A stretch of 6,942 bases of DNA from an uncultured Solirubrobacter sp. (GTDB taxonomy: Bacteria > Actinomycetota > Thermoleophilia > Solirubrobacterales > Solirubrobacteraceae). The stretch spans positions 1 through 6,942 of the forward strand of contig CALMNS010000237.1 of assembly GCA_937871635.1 (NCBI GenBank), written 5' to 3'. Below the pieces are notes generated by a model that saw only the letters and a list, made by a program, of their open reading frames with translations, made no database searches and was not told the DNA's origin. Positions 1 to 6,271 of the stretch are shown piece after piece (position 1 is the stretch's first letter; each line of letters opens with the position of its first letter). The translations under genes and the position numbers were made by a program.

Positions 1-1
1 C

Positions 2-874
2 CCGTCGCCGCTCGCGGTGGCGACTGCCGCCACCCAGGACGGCGCGGACGGCGACGACGGCGACGAGGAGCTCGATCGCGGCCTGGCCTGGTCGGCGCGG
101 GAGGAGCTGCGCCGCGTCGACTTCTCCGACTACGGTCGCACGGAGCTGCTGGCGGCAGCCCGGCACATCGAGACGATCGCCCGGCTGGTCCCACGGCGTC
201 GCTCGCGCCGCGTCCGGCCCGCCCCTGGCGGGCGGGAGATGGACCGTCGCCGGACGCTGCGCAGCGCCATGCGCACCGAGGGCCATCCGCTGGAGCGGAG
301 CTGGCAGGAGCCGCGATGGGTCCCGCGCCGGCTCGTCTTCCTGATCGACGTCTCGGGGTCCATGGAGGCCTACGCCCGGCCGCTGATCCTCTTCGCCCAG
401 GTGGTGAGCCAGGCGACGCGCAGGGTCGAGGTCTTCGCCTTCGGCACGCGGCTGACCCGGATCACCACCGAGCTCGCCGGCCGGGACGCGAGCCGGGCCC
501 TGCGAAGGGCCGGCCTGGCCATCCCCGACTGGGCGGGCGGCACGCGGATCGGTGAGAACCTCCGGGCGTTCAACCGCACGGCGGGCCGGCGCGGGATGAC
601 GCGGGGCGCCGTCGTCGTGATCGTCTCGGACGGCTGCGAGCAGGACGATGCCGCGGCGCTCGGCGCGGAGATGGATCGGCTCCAGCGGTCGGCTCACACG
701 GTCGTCTGGGTCAACCCGCTGGCCGGCGACCCGCGCTACGAGCCGCGGACGCGAGGCATGGTCGCGGCGCTGCCGTCGATCGACGTGCTGCTGCCCGGCC
801 ACGACCTCGCGTCGCTCGAGGGGCTGGCGGCGATCCTCGGCGCGATGCCCCACCGGCGGACGGCACGGGCATGA
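2..874 (+). CDS. CoxE-like VWA domain protein, 5' truncated by window edge
   Basis: This is a von Willebrand factor A protein of the CoxE type, which in characterised systems works with a MoxR/CoxD AAA+ ATPase in maturing the active site of molybdenum hydroxylases such as CO dehydrogenase. The frame is open to the left edge, so the GTG at 17 is unlikely to be the true start; family members are usually nearer 400 residues than the 285 counted from that GTG. From the GTG, an acidic low-complexity stretch (about 9-20) and an Arg-rich linker (58-100) precede the VWA domain (about 104-275). The MIDAS metal site looks complete: DVSGS with D111, S113 and S115, T176 in GGTRIG, and D205 in SDG. The segment WVNPLAGDPRY followed by RGM and ALPSID is typical of CoxE. 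The stop overlaps the cupin start (ATGA), implying translational coupling. The family call is firm; a molybdenum-hydroxylase partner lying upstream is inferred. Confidence 0.88.
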   Translation, partial: PSPLAVATAATQDGADGDDGDEELDRGLAWSAREELRRVDFSDYGRTELLAAARHIETIARLVPRRRSRRVRPAPGGREMDRRRTLRSAMRTEGHPLERSWQEPRWVPRRLVFLIDVSGSMEAYARPLILFAQVVSQATRRVEVFAFGTRLTRITTELAGRDASRALRRAGLAIPDWAGGTRIGENLRAFNRTAGRRGMTRGAVVVIVSDGCEQDDAAALGAEMDRLQRSAHTVVWVNPLAGDPRYEPRTRGMVAALPSIDVLLPGHDLASLEGLAAILGAMPHRRTARA

Positions 875-1251
875 CCGCCCCGTCCTCCCCCGAGCGCCGC
901 GACGATCCCCTCCCGGTGTCGGGCGGCGTCTCGGCATCGCCTCAGGACGAGCCGTTCCCGGGCGTGACCCGCACGAGCCACCAGAGCGCCGAGGCCACCG
1001 TCGCCTCCTACGCGTTCGCCCCCGGCGCCGAGTTCCCGCTCCACCACCACCGCGAGGAGCAGATCACCGTCATCTGCGAAGGGGAGGTCGAGTTCCTCGT
1101 CGACGGCGAGGCCCACCGGCTGGGCGCGGGGGAGACCTTCGTCGTCGCGCCGCACGTCGAGCACGGCCTGCGCGCCGGTGCCGCCGGCGCGCGCTTCCTG
1201 GCCGTCGTCGTGCCGCGCCGCGAGCGGACCGACGCCTACACCATCGCCTGA
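871..1251 (+). CDS. Small single-domain cupin protein
   Basis: A 126-residue cytosolic cupin. The double-stranded beta-barrel covers about residues 40-115. Cupin motif 1 is visible as G52, H58, H60 and Q64 (the usual Glu ligand position carries Gln, which is common in the family). Motif 2 is visible as G87-E88, P94 and H98. A metal site of two or three histidines plus Gln is therefore plausible, but function cannot be read from the fold: small cupins act as dioxygenases, isomerases, or sensors without catalysis. The first 30 residues are Pro/Ser/Asp-rich and probably disordered. The ATG at 871 overlaps the upstream TGA (ATGA); only a weak GGCGGA lies 10 bases before it, so coupling to the VWA gene is likely. 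The dehydrogenase follows after 21 bp, so the cupin probably serves the same pathway, perhaps on a small-molecule intermediate. Confidence 0.85.
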   Translation: MTAPSSPERRDDPLPVSGGVSASPQDEPFPGVTRTSHQSAEATVASYAFAPGAEFPLHHHREEQITVICEGEVEFLVDGEAHRLGAGETFVVAPHVEHGLRAGAAGARFLAVVVPRRERTDAYTIA

Positions 1252-1260
1252 CACCCGACC

Positions 1261-1267
1261 GAAAGGA
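1261..1267 (+). promoter_or_regulatory. Ribosome binding site of the aldehyde dehydrogenase
   Basis: GAAAGGA lies 5 bases before the ATG at 1273, in the only clear gap of the plus-strand unit. It fixes the start of the dehydrogenase and suggests independent, strong initiation there, unlike the overlapping genes on either side. Confidence 0.7.
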
Positions 1268-1272
1268 CGACC

Positions 1273-2697
1273 ATGACCCTGATCGCCACCAACCCGGCCA
1301 CCGGCGCCGAGCTCGCCCGGTTCGAGGAGACCTCGTCCGAGGAGGTCGAGGCCCGGCTCGCGAAGGCCCAGGACGCCTTCGTCGAGTGGCGCGCGCGACC
1401 CGTGGCCGAACGCGCGGCGCTGGTCGCGAAGCTGGGCGGGGTGCTGCGGGCCAACCAGGACGAGCTCGCCCGGCTGGCGACGCTCGAGATGGGCAAGATC
1501 CTCAAGGAGTCCGCGGGCGAGGTGGAGAAGTCGGCGCTCTTCTGCGACTACTTTGCCGAGAAGGCCGAGCAGTTCCTGGCACCGCACCGGATCGAGGGCG
1601 GGCAGCTCGAGAACTGGGTCCGCTACGAGCCGCTCGGCATCGTGCTGGCCGTCATGCCCTGGAACTTCCCGTACGTGCAGGTGTTCCGCTTCGCACCGCC
1701 GGCGCTCGTCGCCGGCAACGTCGCCGTCCTCAAGCACGCGTCGAACGTCCCGCAGTGCGCGCTGAAGATCGAGTCGCTCTTCGAGGAGGCCGGGTTCCCC
1801 GAAGGGGTCTTCCAGACGCTGCTCGTCGAGCCTCCGGCGGTCGAGGGCGTGCTCTCCGACCCTCGCGTTCAGGGTGTGGCCCTGACGGGAAGCGAGGCCG
1901 CGGGAAGCAAGGTGGCGGCAATCGCCGGACGCGAGCTCAAGACCTCGGTGATGGAGCTCGGAGGGTCCGATCCCTTCATCGTGCTCGAGGACGCCGACAT
2001 CGCCCACGCGGCGGCCGAAGGCTGCCGGGCCCGGAACATCAACGCCGGCCAGGCCTGCATCGCCGCCAAGCGGTTCATCGTGGTCGAGAGCGTCGCGGAC
2101 GCGTTCGAGGAGGCGTTCGCCGCGGAGGTCTCCAGGCTGCGGGTGGGCGACCCGCTCGACCCCGAGACCGACGTGGGGCCGCTCGCGCGGCAGGACCTGG
2201 TCGACAACCTCGAGGAGCAGGTCGACGACTCCCTCGCCGACGGCGCCGTCCTGCGGACGGGAGGCTTCGACTGGGAGGGGGACGGGGCGTTCGTGCGTCC
2301 GATCGTCCTGACCGGGGTGACGCCCGACATGCGCGTGTTCCGCGAGGAGACCTTCGGGCCCGTCGCGGCGGTCGTCCGGGTCCCCGACGAGGCCGCCGCG
2401 ATCGCCGTCGCCAACGACTCGGACTACGGGCTCGGGGCGTCGGTGTTCACCCGGGACGTCGAGCGCGGGCGGCGCGTGGCGGAGCAGATCGAGGCCGGGA
2501 TGGTCTTCGTCAACGCCATCGTGGTCTCGGACCCGCGGCTGCCGTTCGGCGGCTTCAAGCGCAGCGGGTACGGCCGGGAGCTCGGCGAGTGGGGGATCCG
2601 CGAGTTCACGGAGGTGAAGTCGATCGCCGTCGTCGCGAGCCCCGAGCGCGAGCCCGCCGACGCCCGCCCGGCCGAGGCGGTCACCGTCAATGAGTGA
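1273..2697 (+). CDS. NAD(P)-dependent aldehyde dehydrogenase, succinate-semialdehyde dehydrogenase type (Sad/GabD2-like)
   Basis: A full-length (474 residues) cytosolic aldehyde dehydrogenase that oxidises an aldehyde, most likely a semialdehyde, to the acid with NAD(P)+. All core residues are present: N131 in PWNFP, cofactor-binding K154 in LKHASN, the TGS turn at 205-207, general base E228 in MELGGSDP, nucleophile C262 in GQACIAAKR, and E359/F361 in EETFGP. The C-terminal oligomerisation region has PFGGFKRSGYGRE. The KHASNVP, ELGGSDPFIV and AAKRF signatures resemble the E. coli Sad and mycobacterial GabD2 branch of succinate-semialdehyde dehydrogenases rather than betaine-aldehyde or CoA-acylating enzymes. 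The exact substrate is not determined and could be another short omega-carboxy aldehyde. The ATG at 1273 is supported by GAAAGGA. The last 8 bases overlap the cyclase-family gene, so the two are probably translationally coupled and act in one pathway. Confidence 0.93.
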   Translation: MTLIATNPATGAELARFEETSSEEVEARLAKAQDAFVEWRARPVAERAALVAKLGGVLRANQDELARLATLEMGKILKESAGEVEKSALFCDYFAEKAEQFLAPHRIEGGQLENWVRYEPLGIVLAVMPWNFPYVQVFRFAPPALVAGNVAVLKHASNVPQCALKIESLFEEAGFPEGVFQTLLVEPPAVEGVLSDPRVQGVALTGSEAAGSKVAAIAGRELKTSVMELGGSDPFIVLEDADIAHAAAEGCRARNINAGQACIAAKRFIVVESVADAFEEAFAAEVSRLRVGDPLDPETDVGPLARQDLVDNLEEQVDDSLADGAVLRTGGFDWEGDGAFVRPIVLTGVTPDMRVFREETFGPVAAVVRVPDEAAAIAVANDSDYGLGASVFTRDVERGRRVAEQIEAGMVFVNAIVVSDPRLPFGGFKRSGYGRELGEWGIREFTEVKSIAVVASPEREPADARPAEAVTVNE

Positions 2698-3496
2698 GGC
2701 GTTCTCCTTCGGCGGGCGGCAGGTCCGGGTCATCGACCTGAGCCAGCCGCTGTCGAACCGGACGACCGCGTTCGAGCCGATGCCCCACGAGATCGAGTAC
2801 GTCGATCACACGGCGACCGTGGCGGTCTCGGAGGAGAAGTTCGGCCTCGGCGCGGCGCACTGGCGAGACGGGCTCGTGTGGGCGCACGAGCGCGTGACCC
2901 TGACGACGCACTCGGGCACCCACGTCGACGCGCCGTATCACTACGCGCCGACCTCCGGCGGGGCCCCGGCGCGCACGATCGAGCACGTCCCGTTCGAGTG
3001 GGTGATGGGCGACGCGGTGGTGCTGCACATGATGGACTGCGAGCGGCGGGCGGGGATCACCGAGGCCGACGTCCGCCGCGAGCTCGACCGTCTAGGCTAC
3101 GCGATCAAGCCGTGCGACATCGTGCTGGTGCGCACGGACGTCTCGCGCCGCTACGGCGAGCCGGGCTACGAGATGCTGCACCCGGGGCTCCGCCGCGACG
3201 CGACGGCGTGGCTGGTCGAGCAGGGCGTGAAGCTGATCGGCATCGACGCGTGGGGGATCGATCGCCCGTTCGACCTGATGGTCGCCGAGGCGCTCGCGGG
3301 TGACACCGCGCAGCTGTGGGAGTCACACAAGTTCGGCTCCGAGCGCGAGTACTGCCAGATCGAGAAGCTCTGCAACCTCGATGCCATCCCCGTGCAGCAC
3401 GGCTTCCAGGTGATCGCCCTGCCGGTGAGCATCGAGGCGGCCAGCGGGGCCTGGGCGCGCGTGGTCGCGCTCTGCGACGAGGAGGCCGCCGGCTGA
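2690..3496 (+). CDS. Cyclase-family metal-dependent hydrolase (isatin hydrolase/kynurenine formamidase superfamily)
   Basis: A 268-residue cytosolic hydrolase of the cyclase family (Pfam PF04199), which uses Zn or Mn to hydrolyse amides, lactams or formamides. The signature HSGTHVDAPYH gives H74, H78, D80 and the presumed catalytic H84. H213 and E225 keep the same 12-residue spacing as the second ligand pair of KynB. The ligand set of a two-metal KynB-like site is thus complete. The protein is about 60 residues longer than KynB, with extra sequence at 25-65, and matches the length of isatin hydrolases; the real substrate is unknown. The ATG at 2690 overlaps the dehydrogenase stop by 8 bases, with GAGG 12 bases upstream inside that gene. 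It is the last gene of the plus unit, ending 10 bp from the convergent hydrolase. I infer that it makes or consumes an acid upstream of the semialdehyde dehydrogenase. Confidence 0.88.
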   Translation: MSEAFSFGGRQVRVIDLSQPLSNRTTAFEPMPHEIEYVDHTATVAVSEEKFGLGAAHWRDGLVWAHERVTLTTHSGTHVDAPYHYAPTSGGAPARTIEHVPFEWVMGDAVVLHMMDCERRAGITEADVRRELDRLGYAIKPCDIVLVRTDVSRRYGEPGYEMLHPGLRRDATAWLVEQGVKLIGIDAWGIDRPFDLMVAEALAGDTAQLWESHKFGSEREYCQIEKLCNLDAIPVQHGFQVIALPVSIEAASGAWARVVALCDEEAAG

Positions 3497-3519
3497 GGGC
3501 GACGCGTCAGCGGCCGGCC
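3484..3519. terminator. Possible bidirectional hairpin spanning both convergent stop codons
   Basis: Arms 3484-3496 and 3507-3519 pair at 11 of 13 positions around a 10-base loop (3497-3506). The inner end of each arm is the TGA stop of one of the two convergent genes. The stem is very GC-rich and no U tract follows on either strand, so classical intrinsic termination is not shown. It is the only candidate terminator between two facing units separated by 10 bp. The pairing is seen directly; its role is inferred, and similar C-terminal codons (GCC, GGC, TGA) may create it by chance. Confidence 0.4.
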
Positions 3520-5261
3520 GCGTAGCCCTGCATCCCGCGGGGGTTCGCGGCGGCCTTGAGCACCCCGTCCGCGGCGCGCTCGACGGCGCTCAGTCGCCCG
3601 AGTGACCAGTCGCCCTCCACCTGGACGTCGTGGCCGCGCTCGCGCAGCCCGGCCACGACGCCCGGGCCGAACCTCCCCTCGAGATGGATCCGCCCGGGAG
3701 CGGCGCGCCGCGGGTAGAAGGAGCTCGGGAAGTGGCTCGTGTGGAACGCCGGAGCGTCGATCCCGGCCTGCAGGTCCTGGCCGTCGCGGACGCGGGCCAG
3801 GAGCAGCTGCAGCGACCACTGGTCCTGCTGATCGCCGCCGGGGGTCCCCCAGGCGAGGAACGGCTCGCCGCCGCGAAGCGCGAGCGACGGGCTCAGCGTG
3901 GTGCGCGGGCGCTTGCCCGGCGCGACCGTGTTCGGAAGCCCGTCGGCGAGCGAGAACATCTGCGCCCGCGTGCCGAGGGCGAAGCCGAGCCCGGGGACGG
4001 CCGGAGAGCTCTGAAGCCAGCCCCCGCTCGGCGTCGCCGACACCAGGTTGCCGAACCGATCGACGACGTCGATGTGGCAGGTGTCGCCGGTCCGCACCGT
4101 CGGTTCCCCGACGCCAGGAGCGACCGCCTCGGTGCTCGTGGCGTCCAGCCTCGGCTCACGCCCGAGGGGCGACCCGGGCCGCAGCGCCCGGGAGGCCTCG
4201 TCGCCGACCAGCGAGGCGCGAGCGGCGTTGTAGGCGGGGGCCAGCAGCTCGGCCATCGGCACGTCGGCGTGATCCGGGTCGCCGTACCAGGCCTCCCGGT
4301 CGGCGAAGGCCAGCTTGGCGCACTCGATCAGCGTGTGGACGTAGGGCTCGGAGCCGGCGTCCAGGTCGTCTAGCCCGACCTGCTCGAGCAGCGCGAGCTG
4401 CTGGAGCAGGACGGGCCCCTGGCCCCAGGGGCCCGTCTTGCAGATCGTGAGCCCGCCCCAGTCGAAGGCGAGCGGCGGCTCGAAGGCGGCCGACCACCCC
4501 GCCAGGTCGTCGGCGTCGAGGAGTGCCGTGTGCCGGCGGCCCGAGGTGTCCAGCGCCGGGACGGTGCTTGTGAAGCCGACGATGGCCTCGGCGACGAAGC
4601 CGCGGTAGAAGATGTCGCGCGCGGCCTCGATCTGGCCGTCCCGGTCCGGCGAGGCGCGCTCGGCCTCGCGCAGGAGCCTCCGGTAGGTGGCGGCGAGCGC
4701 CCGATTGCGCATCGTGGTGCCGGGCCGCGGGACCCCGCCGCCCAGGTGGAGCTCGGCCGACGTGGTCCACTCGTCGCGGAACAGCCCCTCGACCTCGGCG
4801 AGGGTCCGGGCGATGCCGGGCAGCACCGGGAAGCCTCCGTCGGCGTAGCCGATGGCCGGCTCGAGGACGTCGCGGAGCCGGAGGGTGCCGAAGTCGCGCA
4901 GGAGCAGCATCCAGGCGTCGAACGCGCCGGGGACGCACGCGGCGAGCAGGCCCGTCCCGGGAACGAGCGAGAGCCCGAGGTCGACGAAGGCCCGGGGCGT
5001 CGCCGCCCCGGGGGCCACGCCCTGGCCGCAGAGGACGCTCGGCTCCCCCCGCCGGCTGCTCCAGAGGATCACGGGGAGGTCGCCGCCCGGCCCGTTGAGG
5101 TGCGGCTCGACGACCTGCAGGGTGAAGCCCGCGGCCACCGCGGCGTCGAACGCGTTGCCGTCCCGCTCCAGGCAGCGCATCCCCACCGCGGAGGCGAGCC
5201 AGTGGGTCGAGGCCACCATGCCGAAGCTGCCGCGCAGCTCTGGGCGCGTGGTGAAGCTCAT
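3507..5261 (-). CDS. Gamma-glutamyltransferase-family Ntn hydrolase, cytosolic YwrD-like subgroup
   Basis: A 584-residue member of the GGT family, made as one chain and normally self-cleaved before a Thr that becomes the nucleophile. T394 in TGDTCHIDVVD fits this position, giving a large subunit of 393 and a small one of 191 residues. GTPGGD at 472-477 matches the oxyanion-hole motif and LAFADREAWYGDPD (317-330) the GGT core. There is no signal peptide, whereas classical GGTs are exported. By my alignment from memory to E. coli GGT, residues gripping the gamma-glutamyl group are changed: R114 becomes Q80, N411 becomes G414, Q430 becomes R432, D433 becomes M435, and S462/S463 become T454/T455. 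A true glutathione-type transpeptidase is thus unlikely; an amide or acyl hydrolase is better supported. The ATG at 5261 suits the conserved N terminus, but the Shine-Dalgarno before it is poor. It is the last gene of the minus unit, 40 bp after the BKACE gene. Confidence 0.9.
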   Translation of the reverse strand: MSFTTRPELRGSFGMVASTHWLASAVGMRCLERDGNAFDAAVAAGFTLQVVEPHLNGPGGDLPVILWSSRRGEPSVLCGQGVAPGAATPRAFVDLGLSLVPGTGLLAACVPGAFDAWMLLLRDFGTLRLRDVLEPAIGYADGGFPVLPGIARTLAEVEGLFRDEWTTSAELHLGGGVPRPGTTMRNRALAATYRRLLREAERASPDRDGQIEAARDIFYRGFVAEAIVGFTSTVPALDTSGRRHTALLDADDLAGWSAAFEPPLAFDWGGLTICKTGPWGQGPVLLQQLALLEQVGLDDLDAGSEPYVHTLIECAKLAFADREAWYGDPDHADVPMAELLAPAYNAARASLVGDEASRALRPGSPLGREPRLDATSTEAVAPGVGEPTVRTGDTCHIDVVDRFGNLVSATPSGGWLQSSPAVPGLGFALGTRAQMFSLADGLPNTVAPGKRPRTTLSPSLALRGGEPFLAWGTPGGDQQDQWSLQLLLARVRDGQDLQAGIDAPAFHTSHFPSSFYPRRAAPGRIHLEGRFGPGVVAGLRERGHDVQVEGDWSLGRLSAVERAADGVLKAAANPRGMQGYAAGR

Positions 5262-5289
5262 GGCCTGGCCGTCACGAGCGCCGCCCTCC
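5258..5289 (-). promoter_or_regulatory. Leader mini-ORF with Shine-Dalgarno before the GGT-like gene
   Basis: On the minus strand GGAGGG (5289-5284) stands 8 bases before a GTG (5275-5273) that opens a five-codon frame ending in TGA at 5260-5258. This TGA overlaps the ATG of the GGT-like gene as ATGA. The main ATG has only a weak AGG nearby, so ribosomes may load at the mini-ORF and reinitiate. The sequence layout is direct observation; function is inferred and chance is possible in such GC-rich DNA. Confidence 0.35.
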
Positions 5290-5301
5290 GGCCGGCGCGT
5301 C

Positions 5302-6228
5302 TCACGCGGAGATGCCCGGGGGCAGCGGCTCGCGCGCCTCCGGGAGCCGGCCCGCCTCGCGCCCCCGCAGTCCGAGTCGGGCCCGGGTCTCCTCGGGGGA
5401 CGCCGGGCGCCGGTCGAGCTCGGCGGCGATCCGCACCGTGCGGTGCACGAGCTGGGCGTTGTCGGTCACCGGCTCACCCCGCCGGTAGAGCACGTTGTCC
5501 TCCATGCCGACCCGGACGTTGAGGCCCATGGCCAGCGCGATCGTCGTCATCGGCAGCTGCGTCGCTCCCATCGAGGTCACGTTGAGCGCCACCTCCGCCG
5601 GATCGGCCGGGAGATCGCTCACCCGGCTCACGAGGTCGTGCAGGTTCGCCGGGGTGCCGCGCTGTCCTCCCTGCGTCGGCGTGTGCAGGACGAGGTTGAC
5701 GACGTAGGGCGGGTGGAGGATCTCGAGCGAGAGCAGGTGCCCGAGCTCCTCGAGCATCGCCGAGTTGTAGACCTCGAACTCGGGACGGACGTCGCGCGCG
5801 GCGATCTCGTGCGCGAAGCGCTCGATGTCCGAACGGTGGTTGGCGAAGAACACCTGCTCGCCGCGGATGAAGAAGTTCAGCAGCCCCATGTTGAGCGAGC
5901 ACATCTCCGGCGAGAGCAGCACCGTGTTGAGGCGCTCCTCGACCGCGAGCCGGGGACTCCCGCCGGTCGTCAGCTGCACGACGGCGTCGGTCTCCGCGCA
6001 CAGGCGTCGATGGAGCTCCTGGTAGACGCCGGGGTCCATGGTGTTCGTCCCGTCCGGGTTGCGCGCGTGGACGTGGAGGATGGACGCGCCCGCCCGCCAG
6101 GCAGCGACGCCCTGCTCGACGATCTCGTCCGGCTGCTCGGGGAGGTTCGGGTTGGCCTCCTTGCCGTGGATGCCGCCGGTCAGGGCGCAGGTGATGACGA
6201 CCGGATCGGTGCTCGGGAAGCGGCTCAC
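5302..6228 (-). CDS. BKACE family beta-keto acid cleavage enzyme (DUF849, Kce-like)
   Basis: A 308-residue TIM-barrel enzyme of the beta-keto acid cleavage family. Members use a divalent metal, usually Zn, to react a beta-keto acid with acetyl-CoA, giving acetoacetate and a new CoA thioester. The metal ligands are visible: H52 and H54 in LHVHARNPDG, and E243 in RVGMEDN. R239 and D244 match the catalytic Arg and Asp of Kce, with the same Arg-to-Glu spacing of four. TTGG (87-90) is another family motif. Substrates differ among subgroups (3-keto-5-aminohexanoate, dehydrocarnitine and others). The N-terminal loop TGGIHGKEANPNLP lacks the Glu directly after the TG(A/G) turn that I recall contacting the amino group in Kce, so the lysine-fermentation substrate is not favoured. 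The start is GTG at 6228 with GAGGA 10 bases upstream. It sits between the transporter (43 bp) and the GGT-like gene (40 bp), presumably in one operon. Confidence 0.92.
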   Translation of the reverse strand: MSRFPSTDPVVITCALTGGIHGKEANPNLPEQPDEIVEQGVAAWRAGASILHVHARNPDGTNTMDPGVYQELHRRLCAETDAVVQLTTGGSPRLAVEERLNTVLLSPEMCSLNMGLLNFFIRGEQVFFANHRSDIERFAHEIAARDVRPEFEVYNSAMLEELGHLLSLEILHPPYVVNLVLHTPTQGGQRGTPANLHDLVSRVSDLPADPAEVALNVTSMGATQLPMTTIALAMGLNVRVGMEDNVLYRRGEPVTDNAQLVHRTVRIAAELDRRPASPEETRARLGLRGREAGRLPEAREPLPPGISA

Positions 6229-6238
6229 GTGGGCGACA

Positions 6239-6243
6239 TCCTC
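6239..6243 (-). promoter_or_regulatory. Ribosome binding site of the BKACE gene
   Basis: On the minus strand GAGGA lies 10 bases before the GTG at 6228. It supports this GTG over other choices: the nearby ATG at 6239 is out of frame and closes after four codons. Confidence 0.55.
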
Positions 6244-6271
6244 GCAGCCCGGCCCGCCGCGCGCGGTAGCC

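Noticed and set aside
17..19. GTG at 17 as the real start of the VWA gene.
   Set aside because: The frame is open to the window edge with no stop before it, no Shine-Dalgarno can be judged, and CoxE proteins usually have a longer N terminus.
1884..1912. Near-perfect direct repeat (CGGGAAGC followed by GAGG or AAGG) and a cluster of GGA codons in the dehydrogenase.
   Set aside because: It encodes the conserved TGS-x3-G-x2-V NAD-binding turn with the expected residues; a short local codon fluctuation is not enough to claim recombination.
648..2733. Two very long open frames overlapping the cupin and dehydrogenase region, one on each strand (665 and 681 codons).
   Set aside because: Their products are Arg/Gly/Ala-rich low-complexity chains with no family motif, while the overlapped cupin and dehydrogenase frames carry complete catalytic motifs. 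They reflect scarcity of stop codons in high-GC DNA.
6225..6239. Four-codon ATG mini-ORF whose TGA overlaps the GTGA start of the BKACE gene, resembling the GGT leader.
   Set aside because: It has no separate Shine-Dalgarno at proper spacing; the GAGGA present is correctly spaced for the main GTG, so chance is the simpler explanation.
6257..6266. Palindrome CCGCGCGCGG in the gap between the YdcZ and BKACE genes.
   Set aside because: A pure GC palindrome of ten bases is expected often in this composition, and there is no U tract or spacing to suggest a terminator.
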